From assembly GCF_015206995.1 (NCBI RefSeq), contig NZ_JADEXR010000055.1:1-33564 (forward strand): 33,564 nt of DNA, written 5' to 3'. The stretch is from an aff. Roholtiella sp. LEGE 12411 (GTDB lineage Bacteria > Cyanobacteriota > Cyanobacteriia > Cyanobacteriales > Nostocaceae). The notes under the pieces are model-generated. The model ran no database searches, was not told the DNA's origin, and saw nothing but the letters and a program-made list of their open reading frames with translations. Below, one piece after another: positions 7,221-16,315 of the stretch (position 1 is the first letter of the stretch; every line of letters starts with the position of its first letter). Position numbers and translations under genes: made by a program.

Positions 7221-9332
7221 ATGGGCAAGGTAGTCGGCATCGACTTGGGTACAACCAACTCAGTAGTCGCCGTAATGGAGGGTGGCAAGCCGGTGGTGAT
7301 TGCCAATGCAGAAGGAATGCGAACAACCCCCTCCGTAGTTGGTTTCAGCAAAGAAGGTGAAAGAGTAGTTGGACAAATGGCACTGCGACAAACCGTTCTC
7401 AACCCACAAAATACCTTTTTCGCAGTTAAGCGCTTCATTGGGCGCAAATATGGCGAACTGAGCCAGGATTCAAAGCGTATACCCTATACCATTCGTAAGG
7501 ACGAAGTAGGTAATATTAAAATTGCCTGTCCCCGTCTCAATAAGGAATTCGCCCCAGAAGAAATTTCGGCAATGGTGCTGAAGAAATTAGCAGACGATGC
7601 TAGTCGCTACTTGGGTGAACCAGTAACAGGGGCAGTGATTACAGTTCCTGCTTATTTTAACGATTCCCAACGGCAGGCAACCCGCGATGCTGGCAGAATT
7701 GCCGGGTTAGAGGTGTTGCGGATTCTCAATGAGCCTACTGCTGCATCTTTGGCTTACGGATTGGATCGTGGTGACACGGAAACCATCTTAGTATTTGACT
7801 TGGGTGGTGGCACTTTTGACGTGTCAATTCTAGAAGTTGGCGATGGCATATTTGAAGTCAAAGCTACTAGTGGAGATACCCAACTTGGTGGTAATGACTT
7901 TGACAAAAAAATAGTAGATTGGTTGGCAGAGCAATTTCTGGAAACCGAAGGAATAGATTTAAGACGCGAGAGACAATCTTTACAACGTCTGATGGAAGCT
8001 GCTGAAAAGGCAAAAATCGAGCTTTCTTCTGTCAGCGTCACTGATATTAACTTACCTTTTATTGCTGCTGATCAGGAAGGCCCTAAACACCTAGAAACTC
8101 GCCTGACTCGTTCCCAGTTTGAGGGTTTGTGTGTTGATTTGGTGGGACGATTGCGGACACCAGTTAAAAGGGCGTTGAAAGATGCTGGGATGTCACCCGC
8201 AGACATTGAAGAAGTCGTGCTAGTTGGCGGTTCCACACGAATGCCAATGGTAAAGCAGTTAGTGCGGGACTTGATTGGTACAGAACCAAATGAAAATGTT
8301 AACCCTGATGAAGTTGTGGGGGTGGGTGCAGCAATTCAAGCAGGCATTCTGGCGGGCGAACTCAAAGATGTGCTGCTTTTGGATGTCACACCTCTATCTA
8401 TGGGTTTAGAAACTATTGGTGGGGTGATGAAAAAACTCATTCCTCGCAACACCACTATACCAGTACGCCGCTCTGACATTTTTTCCACGTCTGAAAATAA
8501 CCAAAATACTGTGGAAATCCACGTAGTCCAGGGCGAACGGGAAATGGCAGCAAATAATAAATCTCTAGGGCGTTTCAAGCTGTATGGCATTCCGCCTGCT
8601 CCTAGAGGAGTACCCCAGGTTCAGGTATCCTTTGATATCGATGCTAATGGTATTTTACAGGTAACAGCCCTGGATAGAACTACTGGTAGAGAACAAAGTA
8701 TTACCATTCAAGGCGCTTCCACTTTGAACGAGTCGGAAGTGAATCGGATGATTCAGGACGCCCAAAAATATGCTGAAGTTGACCGAGAACGCAAAGAAAG
8801 GATAGAAAAGCGTACTCGTTCTGAAGGCTTAATTTTTCAAGCAGAACGACAACTTAGAGAAGTGGCGCTGGAATTTGGGATGCAGTTTGCCCGCAACCGC
8901 CGCCAACGAATTGATAATATTAGCCAGGAACTACGGGAGAGTCTCAAGCAAAACGACGATCGCGGTATTGACCAAGCTTACGCCGACTTGCAAGATGCTC
9001 TGTATGAGCTAAATCGAGAAGTTCGCCAGTATTATGCTGAGGACGAAGAAGACGACTTGCTTGGTACTATCCGTGACATCTTTACTGGTGGCGATAAAGA
9101 ACGGGAACGCGAATCTCCCAGAGATACGTACCGAGAACGCGATTCTTATGGGAGGGATTACAACAGCAAAGACTACAACAGCCGGGATTATAACAGCAGA
9201 GACTATAGCAACCCGGATTACAACAACCGAGACTATAACAAAGACAGTCGTTCCTCATCCTATGACAACCGTTCTTCTCGCAAATCTCGTCCAAGCTACC
9301 AGGATAACTGGGATGATGACGATGATTGGTAA
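7221..9332 (+). CDS. dnaK: Hsp70 chaperone DnaK (DnaK1-like) with repetitive acidic tail
   Basis: A 703-aa Hsp70. The ATPase domain shows [17 protein letters not shown] at the N-terminus, [16 protein letters not shown], and [13 protein letters not shown]; the substrate-binding domain follows with [17 protein letters not shown]. It uses ATP to bind and release unfolded proteins with J-domain and GrpE partners. The NSVVAV start, rather than NSCVAV, and the length resemble the DnaK1 clade of the several cyanobacterial DnaKs; this sub-assignment is by recall. The last 80 or so residues are unusual: six five-residue units of the type RDYNS (DNA repeat 9153-9242), then a Ser/Arg stretch and the terminal DNWDDDDDW. 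This replaces the short EEVD-like ends of housekeeping DnaK. A dnaJ gene follows in the same direction. Confidence 0.95.
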   Translation: MGKVVGIDLGTTNSVVAVMEGGKPVVIANAEGMRTTPSVVGFSKEGERVVGQMALRQTVLNPQNTFFAVKRFIGRKYGELSQDSKRIPYTIRKDEVGNIKIACPRLNKEFAPEEISAMVLKKLADDASRYLGEPVTGAVITVPAYFNDSQRQATRDAGRIAGLEVLRILNEPTAASLAYGLDRGDTETILVFDLGGGTFDVSILEVGDGIFEVKATSGDTQLGGNDFDKKIVDWLAEQFLETEGIDLRRERQSLQRLMEAAEKAKIELSSVSVTDINLPFIAADQEGPKHLETRLTRSQFEGLCVDLVGRLRTPVKRALKDAGMSPADIEEVVLVGGSTRMPMVKQLVRDLIGTEPNENVNPDEVVGVGAAIQAGILAGELKDVLLLDVTPLSMGLETIGGVMKKLIPRNTTIPVRRSDIFSTSENNQNTVEIHVVQGEREMAANNKSLGRFKLYGIPPAPRGVPQVQVSFDIDANGILQVTALDRTTGREQSITIQGASTLNESEVNRMIQDAQKYAEVDRERKERIEKRTRSEGLIFQAERQLREVALEFGMQFARNRRQRIDNISQELRESLKQNDDRGIDQAYADLQDALYELNREVRQYYAEDEEDDLLGTIRDIFTGGDKERERESPRDTYRERDSYGRDYNSKDYNSRDYNSRDYSNPDYNNRDYNKDSRSSSYDNRSSRKSRPSYQDNWDDDDDW
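9153..9242 (+). repeat. Six 15-bp coding repeats in the dnaK tail
   Basis: Six in-frame five-codon units encode [25 protein letters not shown] and RDYNK. The units differ at synonymous and replacement sites, so they are an old expansion and not a recent slippage. Confidence 0.8.
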
Positions 9333-9658
9333 CAGTATTCATGAATGGGCGGTAAATAAATCTCGCCTAGACCTCATCGCACAGATCTGGTAGTCCAAAT
9401 AAATAATGAAGTTGATTCAGAATTAGGATTTGGTAATGGGTAAGAGAGTTAAGAATTAAGTATTTGAAGTCGTAGCTTATCCATTACTAAAATTCTTAAA
9501 GTTCTGTTTGTCGTAAAGCCCTTTGGGCATAGCTTCTGTACAAGAAGTTGCCCCAACGCTTAATGCGTAGCATCTACCACAGAAGAAGATAAGCGATCGC
9601 CGAAATTCAGGCAAGCAACTTGTCTTAAAACTAAATTCTAAAGTTAATTAATTGAACT
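9333..9658. other. Intergenic region between dnaK and dnaJ
   Basis: A 326-nt gap with one HIP1 octamer (near 9593) and a patch at 9515-9580 (AAGCCCTTTGGGCAT and following) that looks like a Nostocales dispersed repeat: CCC/GGG and CTTCTGTACAAGAAG self-complementary arms. Given the gap, dnaJ may have its own promoter. Confidence 0.4.
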
Positions 9659-10666
9659 ATGCAAAATTTGCAGAATTTCCGCGATTATTACGAGATTTTG
9701 GGAGTATCTAAAGAAGCCTCCAATGAGGAAATTAAAAAGGTTTATCGACGCTTAGCACGACAGTATCATCCAGACCTAAATCCAGGAAACAAAGAAGCAG
9801 AAGAAAAATTTAAGGTTGTCGGTCAGGCTTATGAAGTTCTTTCTGATCCAGGGCGGCGAGCACAGTACGACCAGTTTAGCCGCTACTGGAAACAACAAGG
9901 CTTTGCTGGCAAACAAACAACGCCACGAGGTAAAGGAGGCTGGGGGGTAGATAATCGCACTAATGGTCGCACCAGCACTCAAGAAGTAGATCCTGGACAG
10001 TTTTCCAACTTTGAGGACTTTATTAATCAAGTCATTGGTGTAGGTGGTCGTAAAGCAAGTAAAAACGGGACAAATACTGCTAGCAGCACCAAGGAAGATC
10101 CGTTTCGTTCCACCAATACAAAAGTTCAATATACAGTCAACCCCCGCCCCACCCGCCGCGATATAGAAGCCAGATTGACCTTACCATTAGAAAAAGCTTA
10201 TCAAGGTGGCAGTGAACGCATTCGCTTGGAAGATGGGCGATCGCTAGAAGTTAATATGCCTCCAGGTATGGTAACAGGTCAAACTATCCGCTTGCGGAAC
10301 CAAGGTATTGGCGGCGGCGACCTATATTTAAAAATTACCGTTGAACTTCATCCATTGTTTAAGCTGGAAGGCTCTAATATATTTTGCCAGGTGCCAGTTA
10401 CTCCTAGTGAGGCAGTTTTGGGAGGACAGGTAGAAGCCCCAACTCTAGATGGCCCAGTGAAAATGACCATTCCCCCAGGAGTGAGGTCTGGTCAAAGACT
10501 CCGCTTGGCCAATAAAGGCTACCCCGTCGAAGACGCTAAACGTGGCGATCAATTGGTGGAGATTCAGATAGTTACGCCGAAGAATATTAGTGCCCAAGAA
10601 CGGGAACTTTATGAAAAATTGCGGCAAGTTGAAACCTTTAAACCCCGCGCTGATTTACTTGGTTAG
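9659..10666 (+). CDS. dnaJ: Type II DnaJ co-chaperone (J domain plus C-terminal domains)
   Basis: The 335-aa protein opens with a J domain (residues about 9-73): [20 protein letters not shown], then RQYHPDLNP carrying the HPD tripeptide that triggers Hsp70 ATPase activity. A Gly-rich/polar linker follows, then the two C-terminal substrate-binding beta domains ([50 protein letters not shown]). There is no CxxCxGxG zinc-finger region, so it is a type II (CbpA/DnaJ-B-like) protein rather than canonical DnaJ. It lies downstream of dnaK on the same strand and is the likely partner of that chaperone. The ATG at 9659 suits the domain start. Confidence 0.93.
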   Translation: MQNLQNFRDYYEILGVSKEASNEEIKKVYRRLARQYHPDLNPGNKEAEEKFKVVGQAYEVLSDPGRRAQYDQFSRYWKQQGFAGKQTTPRGKGGWGVDNRTNGRTSTQEVDPGQFSNFEDFINQVIGVGGRKASKNGTNTASSTKEDPFRSTNTKVQYTVNPRPTRRDIEARLTLPLEKAYQGGSERIRLEDGRSLEVNMPPGMVTGQTIRLRNQGIGGGDLYLKITVELHPLFKLEGSNIFCQVPVTPSEAVLGGQVEAPTLDGPVKMTIPPGVRSGQRLRLANKGYPVEDAKRGDQLVEIQIVTPKNISAQERELYEKLRQVETFKPRADLLG

Positions 10667-10730
10667 GGATGAGGAAGTATATCTAGATAAATTAATGATT
10701 TGATATCCACTCTAAATAAATAGAAGTTCT

Positions 10731-10931
10731 ATGAACACATTCAAAGAAAGCTACATAGTAGATGAAAAAGGGAATCGCGTTGGAGTAATTCTGGATATAG
10801 CAAATTACTATCAACTGCTTGAGGAGTTAGAAGAATTGGAATCAATTCGCGCCTATGAGGCTGCTAAGGCTTCTGAAGATGAGGCTATTCCATTTGAGCA
10901 AGCAGTTAGTGAAATTGAGCAAGCTCGTTGA
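10731..10931 (+). CDS. Antitoxin of a RelE/ParE-type toxin-antitoxin pair
   Basis: A 66-aa acidic protein with the pattern of small Phd/RelB-like antitoxins: a beta-rich start (ESYIVDEKGNRVGVILDIAN), then a long helix (YYQLLEELEELESIRAYEAA) and an acidic C-terminal arm that would wrap the toxin. Its stop overlaps the start of the next gene by one base (TGATG), the standard arrangement that couples the two proteins. It would bind the toxin and repress the shared promoter. Family assignment rests mostly on the toxin next to it, since antitoxins of this size are poorly conserved. Confidence 0.8.
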   Translation: MNTFKESYIVDEKGNRVGVILDIANYYQLLEELEELESIRAYEAAKASEDEAIPFEQAVSEIEQAR

Positions 10932-11185
10932 TGAGTTACACTATTTCTATTCTACGCCGCGCTCAGAAGGAGTTAGAAGACTTACCTGTTGATGCTTATG
11001 AACGAGTCAGGGAGGGTATTCGCGCTCTTGCTGAAGATCCCAGACCACCTGGTTGCTTAAAATTGACTAACCTGGAAGGATGGCGTATCCGAATCGGTAA
11101 TTATCGTGTGATTTACGAGATTGATGATGAGCAAACAATGATTACTGTTCTTCACGTTGGTCATCGACGCGATGTTTATCGCTAA
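10931..11185 (+). CDS. RelE/ParE-family toxin
   Basis: From ATG 10931 the product has 84 aa and follows the RelE/ParE pattern: ISILRRAQKELEDLP, then GIRALAEDPRPPGCLKL, GWRIRIGNYRVIYEIDD and VLHVGHRRDVYR. The Arg-rich central strand and the C-terminal HRRDVYR are typical of RelE-like mRNA interferases that cleave ribosome-bound mRNA, although ParE-type gyrase poisons share the fold. A TTG one codon upstream is in frame but the ATG overlapping the antitoxin stop is more likely. The pair sits within the chaperone gene block and has no link to it by function that the sequence shows. Confidence 0.88.
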   Translation: MSYTISILRRAQKELEDLPVDAYERVREGIRALAEDPRPPGCLKLTNLEGWRIRIGNYRVIYEIDDEQTMITVLHVGHRRDVYR

Positions 11186-11270
11186 GTACCCTTTGAGTTA
11201 GACATAGGAGACTCGGGTGCTGTGAACTTGAGAGGTTTACAATAAATAATAGAAAAAACGCGATCGCAAG

Positions 11271-11828
11271 GTGACTCAAACAGCCGTGAATCACAATGGG
11301 GCAATGTCACAAAGCAGTAAACCCACTTATTACTCCCTGCTAGGATTGCATCCCTCGGCATCGGTAATCGATATTCGTCGTGCTTATCGAGAACTGAGCA
11401 AACGCTATCATCCTGATACTACAGAGTTGGCTACTGCTGTTGCTACTGCTAAATTCCAGCAAATCAACGAAGCCTACGCCACCCTTAGCAGCCCAGAACG
11501 ACGCTTAAGCTACGATATAAAAATTGGCTATTCCCGCTTTGGGGTCATTCAAGCACCCCCCGACTTGAACCATCCCGTCTCTGGTTCCCACGACTGGTCT
11601 AAATCAGCTTACCTCGATGCCAGCGATCGCCCCCTCTCTTCTGGCGAAATATTTGTTTTGTTTATTTTAGTATTGACCTTTGTGGGTTGTCTGCTGCTAG
11701 CGATCGCCATTGGCTTAACTCGCGGTGATGCTGCTTTTCAAACGCAACTGCTGCAACCACCTCCATCTATACAACACCAGATTACTAACTTTTCGCCACC
11801 CACTGCCCTGAGTGGAATTAAAGATTAA
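11271..11828 (+). CDS. Membrane-anchored J-domain protein
   Basis: The product has a J domain (TYYSLLGLHPSASVIDIRRA, then KRYHPDTTELA with HPD, and INEAYATLSSPERRLSYD) followed by a proline-rich linker and one transmembrane helix (IFVLFILVLTFVGCLLLAIA, about residues 127-147). The rest is a short Pro/Gln-rich tail. With HPD intact it should recruit an Hsp70, perhaps the nearby DnaK, to a membrane. The GTG at 11271 gives 185 aa; the ATG at 11304 (MSQSSKPTYY) is an equally good start and neither has an ideal ribosome site. No zinc finger or substrate-binding DnaJ C-terminal domains are present. Its client is unknown. Confidence 0.85.
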   Translation: MTQTAVNHNGAMSQSSKPTYYSLLGLHPSASVIDIRRAYRELSKRYHPDTTELATAVATAKFQQINEAYATLSSPERRLSYDIKIGYSRFGVIQAPPDLNHPVSGSHDWSKSAYLDASDRPLSSGEIFVLFILVLTFVGCLLLAIAIGLTRGDAAFQTQLLQPPPSIQHQITNFSPPTALSGIKD

Positions 11829-11879
11829 AATTAAAAAATATTTTTGTTGATTATTCCTAAGTAGAATTTTGTATTGCTT

Positions 11880-12155
11880 ATGTCTCTTCTTCCCTCGGAA
11901 ACCCCTTTATATAACCATCCTCTGCCGCAAATTGAGCAGTGGCTAAAAAACCAAGGCTGTCAACAAGATGAAACACAGCGGCATTGCTGGCATGTGCAAC
12001 GTCCCAGTTGGCAAGCTGAACTCTGGCTTGATCTTGAGCAAATTATTGTGCGATATAATATCCAATCTGGAGAAAATCAGCAAGAGATCCAACGCTCGTT
12101 CAAGTATTCCCTTAGTCGAGAAGATATAGAACAAGCGGTTTTTTCTGGGCCGTAA
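11880..12155 (+). CDS. DUF3143 family protein
   Basis: A 91-aa soluble protein with the pattern of the cyanobacterial and plastid DUF3143 family: [15 protein letters not shown] near the start, a Trp-rich centre ([20 protein letters not shown]) and a closing [19 protein letters not shown]. No function is known to me. It follows the membrane J-domain gene by about 50 nt on the same strand and may be co-transcribed. The ATG at 11880 is preferred over a TTG two codons earlier. The heptamer repeat array begins 8 nt after its stop. Confidence 0.75.
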   Translation: MSLLPSETPLYNHPLPQIEQWLKNQGCQQDETQRHCWHVQRPSWQAELWLDLEQIIVRYNIQSGENQQEIQRSFKYSLSREDIEQAVFSGP

Positions 12156-12162
12156 ATTAGGA

Positions 12163-12239
12163 ATTGGGCATTGGGCATTGGGCATTGGGCATTGGGCATT
12201 GGGCATTGGGCATTGGGCATTGGGCATTGGGCATTGGGC
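12163..12239. repeat. Eleven perfect copies of heptamer ATTGGGC (STRR)
   Basis: ATTGGGC is repeated head to tail 11 times without error, followed by a degenerate copy. Such short tandemly repeated repetitive sequences are a hallmark of heterocystous cyanobacteria. A second heptamer run, CCCCAGT-like, follows at about 12290-12312 with partly complementary sequence, so the two could form a hairpin between the convergent DUF3143 and uppS genes. All frames across the array are open and give artefactual ORFs. Confidence 0.95.
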
Positions 12240-12289
12240 ATTGGCATGGGTTATTCTCTTTGTCCCCCTGTCTCCCTTGTCCTCCTCAT

Positions 12290-12312
12290 CCCCAGTCCCC
12301 AGTCCCCAATCC
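12290..12312. repeat. CCCCAGT-type heptamer repeat
   Basis: About three heptamer units (CCCCAGTCCCCAGTCCCCAA) directly next to the uppS stop codon. Similar text (ACCCAATACC/ACCCAATC) recurs near 25728-25755, again in a convergent intergenic space. Confidence 0.7.
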
Positions 12313-13062
12313 CTAGACTTTGCCAAACCGCCGCTCCCTTTGCTGATAGGCACACAAAGCACGATGAAACTCAGTACGGTCGAAATCTGGCCAGAGAGTT
12401 TCTGTTATGTACATTTCTCCATAAGCCATTTGCCAGAGAAGGAAATTTGAGAGGCGCATTTCTCCACTGGTACGGATCAGTAAATCTGGGTCTGCAATTC
12501 CTGCTGTGTAGAGATGGCTCTCAAACACTTTTTCATTAATTTCATGAGGTTGTAGTAGACCTTGTTGGACTTTTTCGGCGATCGCTCGGCAAGCTTGTAA
12601 AATCTCCTGCCGTCCCCCATAATTGGTTGCGACTGTAAACCGGATACCGGGATTGTTGCTAGTTTCTTCCATAGAACGAGAAATCTCTCGTTGGAGCGAT
12701 CGTGGTAGAGCCTGCAAATTTCCCACAAACTGAATTTGAACATTCTCTTCTACCATTTCCCGTAGTTCTTGGCGCAAGACTCTTTGGAACAGGGTCATCA
12801 AAAAATCTACTTCTTCCTGCGGCCTTTTCCAGTTCTCTGTCGAAAAAGCGTAAGCTGTCAGCGCCTGAATTCCCCAATCTTTACAGCAACGCAGCAAATC
12901 TTTAAGAGCATCTACACCAGCTTTATGCCCCATAATTCGAGGTAGACCTTGGCGTTTAGCCCATCGACCATTGCCATCCATAATCACCGCAACATGCTTG
13001 GGTAGCAGTTCTCGTTTCAAGTCAATGGGCAAATCTTGCAGTTTAGTTTCTTGTACTGTCAT
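12313..13062 (-). CDS. uppS: Isoprenyl (undecaprenyl) diphosphate synthase
   Basis: The 249-aa cis-prenyltransferase carries its signature motifs: [20 protein letters not shown] with catalytic Asp29, [18 protein letters not shown], and at the C-terminus [19 protein letters not shown] followed by YGEMYI and WPDF. It extends farnesyl diphosphate with isopentenyl diphosphate to make the C55 lipid carrier for peptidoglycan and cell-surface sugars, at the inner face of the plasma membrane. Its ATG overlaps the stop of the upstream gene (cdaA) by 4 bases, so the two are translationally coupled. Length and motifs are complete. Confidence 0.95.
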   Translation of the reverse strand: MTVQETKLQDLPIDLKRELLPKHVAVIMDGNGRWAKRQGLPRIMGHKAGVDALKDLLRCCKDWGIQALTAYAFSTENWKRPQEEVDFLMTLFQRVLRQELREMVEENVQIQFVGNLQALPRSLQREISRSMEETSNNPGIRFTVATNYGGRQEILQACRAIAEKVQQGLLQPHEINEKVFESHLYTAGIADPDLLIRTSGEMRLSNFLLWQMAYGEMYITETLWPDFDRTEFHRALCAYQQRERRFGKV

Positions 13063-13982
13063 TTTTTATCTCGAGAAGCGGTCGATGGTAATCCAAGTAA
13101 ACGTGAAACTAGTGCTAGTGCCTTCCCACCTATCTGACGAGCTAAACTTAACAGACCTGGAGCGACAGCTTCCCGATCCACCGTTGGAGACAATTGAGCA
13201 TCTAATGACTCTTTCAGCTTCCTAATCGTCAGTGGTCTATTTAGAGTTCCTCGTTCCGCTAAAGAAATAGAACCCGTTTCTTCTGACACAACGACACAAA
13301 TGCAATTTTCGACCCGCTCAGTAATTCCCATCGCCGCCCGGTGGCGTGTTCCCAACTGGCGCGAGGCTGTGCGTCCCGAAAGTGGTAAAATTATACCCGA
13401 TGACACAATCCGCGAACCACGGATCAATGTTGCCCCATCGTGTAACAAAGTTTTCGGTTGAAAAATTGTCTGTATCAGTTCCTTAGAAACTTCTGCATTT
13501 AGCTTTACTCCAGGCACAGAAAAATCTCGCTCATCAATTGGACCTGTGGTTTCCAAAATTAGTAAAGCTCCAATGCGGTTTTTTGACAATTCTTTAACAG
13601 CCTCTACTATTTCATCAATTACACTATCAGACTTGGGTATTGCCAAACTTGAAGGTTGAAATAACTGGCGGAACTCGCCACGTCCTAGTTGTTCCAAAAA
13701 CCGCCGAAACTCTGACTGTAAAGCAACTGCCATTGCTACAGCACAACCAATTACCAACTTCTCTAGTACAAAATTTAATAAAGGTAGCCCTAATCTGCTA
13801 CTTAGTGCTGACGCTAGCATCAAGATAATGAATCCCCGCACCATCCACAGTGTCCGGCGCTCACTAATAATAACTAGTATCATGTATGTCAGCGCCAGAA
13901 CTAACACAATATCCAGAGTCCCAAGCAGCAAGGACTGTGACCATCCTAGGTTTGTCAGCCATTGCTTCCACCAATCTCTCAT
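13059..13982 (-). CDS. cdaA: Diadenylate cyclase, CdaA type
   Basis: A 307-aa membrane protein with three N-terminal hydrophobic segments (about residues 18-38, 47-62 and 72-88) and a DisA_N/DAC catalytic domain. The key motifs are HDGATLIRG (DGA at 182-184) and [10 protein letters not shown] (RHR at 213-215), which bind and cyclise two ATP to c-di-AMP. This second messenger governs potassium/osmolyte balance and cell-wall homeostasis in many bacteria and has been linked to day-night survival in cyanobacteria. A C-terminal extension of about 45 residues follows the domain. It overlaps uppS by 4 bases (ATGA); lysA lies upstream on the same strand, 281 nt away. Confidence 0.95.
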   Translation of the reverse strand: MRDWWKQWLTNLGWSQSLLLGTLDIVLVLALTYMILVIISERRTLWMVRGFIILMLASALSSRLGLPLLNFVLEKLVIGCAVAMAVALQSEFRRFLEQLGRGEFRQLFQPSSLAIPKSDSVIDEIVEAVKELSKNRIGALLILETTGPIDERDFSVPGVKLNAEVSKELIQTIFQPKTLLHDGATLIRGSRIVSSGIILPLSGRTASRQLGTRHRAAMGITERVENCICVVVSEETGSISLAERGTLNRPLTIRKLKESLDAQLSPTVDREAVAPGLLSLARQIGGKALALVSRLLGLPSTASRDKK

Positions 13983-14019
13983 GACATCTGGATTACACTT
14001 TTGCCTCTAATTACAATTA

Positions 14020-14188
14020 GTCATTAGTCATTAGGAGCCAGTGCGTTACCAAGAGTTGTTTGCTCGCCGCAAGCCGGCGCTCAGAACTTCTTCTAGCAAA
14101 GACGTTGTGCAAACGGAGGGTTCCCCCCGTTGTAGCAACTGGCGTTTATTAATCATTTGTAATAAGTTCTTGGCTAATGACTAATGAC
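14020..14188. repeat. MITE-like inverted-repeat element
   Basis: GTCATTAGTCATTAG (14020-14034) and its exact complement CTAATGACTAATGAC (14174-14188) bound a 169-bp non-coding stretch. The arms are themselves TTAGTCA heptamer repeats. Inside are further palindromes, for example AACGGAGGG/CCCCGTT near 14113-14135. No reading frame. It may be a miniature mobile element or a repeat-built hairpin. Confidence 0.6.
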
Positions 14189-14203
14189 CAACAGAGAAGT
14201 CAG

Positions 14204-14222
14204 AGCGGAGGAAGCCTCCGCT
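14204..14222. repeat. GC-rich palindromic hairpin downstream of lysA
   Basis: AGCGGAGG/CCTCCGCT forms a perfect 8-bp stem with an AAG loop, followed by CGAACTTC/GAACTTCGG arms. It lies 41 nt beyond the lysA stop on the minus strand, so it could help end that transcript, but it has no T-run and resembles the small dispersed repeats of Nostocales. Confidence 0.5.
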
Positions 14223-14262
14223 GTGAACTTCGGTTTCCGATCAGAACTTCGGGGACAAATGA

Positions 14263-15675
14263 CTAACTCTTTAGTCTCTCTGGTAGGCAATCTTGTCGAA
14301 TTAAGTCTTGATAAGTTTCGCGTTGCAAAATTAAATTTGCTTCGCCATTCGCCACTACAACTGCTGCCGGTCGGGGTAAGCGGTTGTAGTTAGATGCCAT
14401 ACTGTAATTGTACGCACCAGTTCCCATAACTACGAGAATATCCTGTGGTTCTGTTTTTGGCAGTAAAGCATTTTTAATCAGAATATCTCCTGATTCACAA
14501 TGTTTACCAGCAATTGTGACGGTTTCTGTTAAAGGAAAAGACATTTTATTGGCAACTACTGCTCGATAAACTGATTGGTAAGTAATCGGGCGGGGATTAT
14601 CAGACATTCCTCCATCAACTGCTATGTAGGTACGAATTTCGGGAATAACTTTGGATGAACCAATAGTATAGGCAGTGACGCAAGCTGTGGCAATTAGCGA
14701 TCGCCCCGGTTCACATAGTAACTTCGGCAAAGGCAGATTTTCGACTTCACAAGCTTGTTGAATTACTTCACAAATGGGTTTTACCCATTCTTCAATGCTA
14801 GGGGGATCGTCTGATTCTATATACTTAATCCCTAAACCGCCACCAACGTTTAATTCTGTCAGTTTTAAACCATACTTTGCCGCTTCCCGCAACCACTGCA
14901 CCATAAGAGCAGCTAAATCCCGATGCGGTTGGCGCTCAAAAATTTGAGAACCGATATGAGCATGTAACCCTACGCAGTCAACAGCAGATTGCTTGCTTAT
15001 AAAACTAAACAGTTCCTCTAGCTGATTCGGATCAAAGCCGAATTTACTATCTAGTTGTCCCGTGCGAATATATTCATGCGTGTGACATTCAATACCTGGA
15101 GTTAACCTCAATAGTATCCGAGGATTTTGTAGAAATGTTGTATACAACGTCTCTACAATTTCTACCAAAGTACGTAACTCGTGCCAGTTATCTACCACAA
15201 TAGTGCAACCGGATTCTATGGCAAAAATGAGTTCTTCACGAGATTTATTATTGTTGTGCAGATAGATTTTATCAGCACTGACACCCGCTTGCAGGGCGGT
15301 GTAGAGTTCCCCACCAGATGCTACATCTATTCCTAAACCAACGGAAGCCGCGATCGCACAAACTGCTAAACAATTCCAAGCTTTTGAGGCATACAGTACT
15401 TGAGATTCACCGTTGTAGTATTGCTTAAAGCTATCTCGATATTGCTGACAAGCAGTACGCAGGGTTTCTTCATCTAAAATATATAAAGGTGAACCAAACC
15501 TTTGAATTAGGGTTGTGACATCACACCCACCAATTTCCAGGAAGTCATGATTATGAACTCTGGCACTCAAGGGTAAAAGTTCTTGATTAGGCGAAAGCTT
15601 TGTGTTGGTGCTGGGCTTTTGAGGTAAATACTGATTTCCAGAATGTTTAACCCCAGTGGGGCGAGTCGATACCAT
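14263..15675 (-). CDS. lysA: Diaminopimelate decarboxylase
   Basis: The 470-aa product has the fold-type III PLP enzyme motifs: YASKAWNCLA with the PLP-binding Lys98, HNNNKSREEL, HAHIGSQIFE, NVGGGLGIKY, CEPGRSLIA, and at the C-terminus HCESGDIL (catalytic Cys) and GTGAYNYSMASNYNRLPRP. It removes the D-carboxyl group of meso-diaminopimelate to make L-lysine, the last step of the lysine pathway, in the cytoplasm. An N-terminal extension of about 45 residues precedes the first conserved block, usual for cyanobacterial LysA. The ATG at 15675 is the only convincing start. It reads in the same direction as cdaA-uppS, and rimI is divergent. Confidence 0.96.
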   Translation of the reverse strand: MVSTRPTGVKHSGNQYLPQKPSTNTKLSPNQELLPLSARVHNHDFLEIGGCDVTTLIQRFGSPLYILDEETLRTACQQYRDSFKQYYNGESQVLYASKAWNCLAVCAIAASVGLGIDVASGGELYTALQAGVSADKIYLHNNNKSREELIFAIESGCTIVVDNWHELRTLVEIVETLYTTFLQNPRILLRLTPGIECHTHEYIRTGQLDSKFGFDPNQLEELFSFISKQSAVDCVGLHAHIGSQIFERQPHRDLAALMVQWLREAAKYGLKLTELNVGGGLGIKYIESDDPPSIEEWVKPICEVIQQACEVENLPLPKLLCEPGRSLIATACVTAYTIGSSKVIPEIRTYIAVDGGMSDNPRPITYQSVYRAVVANKMSFPLTETVTIAGKHCESGDILIKNALLPKTEPQDILVVMGTGAYNYSMASNYNRLPRPAAVVVANGEANLILQRETYQDLIRQDCLPERLKS

Positions 15676-15766
15676 AACTATAATAGTTGTCCTTGTTCAA
15701 ATTACGGGCGTAAGTAAGTCTCCCGATTCCCAGTTTACAAAGGGTTTGTAATCTTATTCAATAAAT

Positions 15767-16315
15767 GTGATTTCATTAGACTTAGAACTTAAATTACTGA
15801 CACTAGAGCATCTAAGTGCATTGCTAGAACTGGATCAAGCCTGTTTTGGTGGTTTATGGACAATGGATGCCTATCAACGTGAGTTGGACAGTCCCAACAG
15901 CGACTTACTGGGTTTATTTTCGCCTCTCTCTAATTCGAGGCTACTGGGAATGGGTTGCTTTTGGTCAATTTTAGAGGAAGCCCACATTACAATTTTGGCA
16001 GTTCATCCCCAATATCACCGTCAAGGTTTGGGGCAAGCTTTACTATATTCACTCATAAATACAGCTTGCGATCGCGGCTTGGAGCGAGCTACCCTCGAAG
16101 TCCGAGCTTCTAACTCAGCAGCCATATCTTTATACCAAAAATTTGGCTTCAAAACAGCCGGGCGGCGTCGGCGTTACTACCAAGATAACGGTGAGGATGC
16201 ACTAATTCTTTGGATTTGCGACCTGCAAGAGCCACAATTTCAAGCAACTTTGAAAAATTGGTATACCTTAGTTTGCGATCGCCTCAGCAAATCCTCTTGG
16301 CAGTTAATTTTTTAA
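15767..16315 (+). CDS. rimI: Ribosomal-protein-alanine acetyltransferase-like GNAT enzyme
   Basis: The 182-aa product is a GNAT N-acetyltransferase. The acetyl-CoA loop is ILAVHPQYHRQGLGQALLYS (R/Q-x-x-G-x-G), followed by LEVRASNSAAISLYQKFGF and RRRRYYQDNGEDALIL, the RimI signature. RimI acetylates the N-terminal alanine of ribosomal protein S18, though many homologues act on other N-termini. A 30-residue C-terminal addition (PQFQATLKNWYTLVCDRL) is beyond the core. The start is GTG at 15767; an ATG two bases earlier is out of frame. It is divergent from lysA. Confidence 0.9.
   Translation: MISLDLELKLLTLEHLSALLELDQACFGGLWTMDAYQRELDSPNSDLLGLFSPLSNSRLLGMGCFWSILEEAHITILAVHPQYHRQGLGQALLYSLINTACDRGLERATLEVRASNSAAISLYQKFGFKTAGRRRRYYQDNGEDALILWICDLQEPQFQATLKNWYTLVCDRLSKSSWQLIF

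Noticed and set aside
9034-9393. 119-aa frame and an antisense 86-aa frame over the dnaK tail
   Set aside because: Shadows of the RDYNS repeat region in other frames; dnaK reading continues without break to 9332.
12163-12312. Possible CRISPR array
   Set aside because: The repeats are directly adjacent heptamers without spacers.
12163-12539. Reading frames of 90-139 aa across the heptamer array, on both strands
   Set aside because: A 7-bp repeat keeps all frames open if the unit lacks stops; the products are GIGHWAL-type repeats followed by antisense of uppS.
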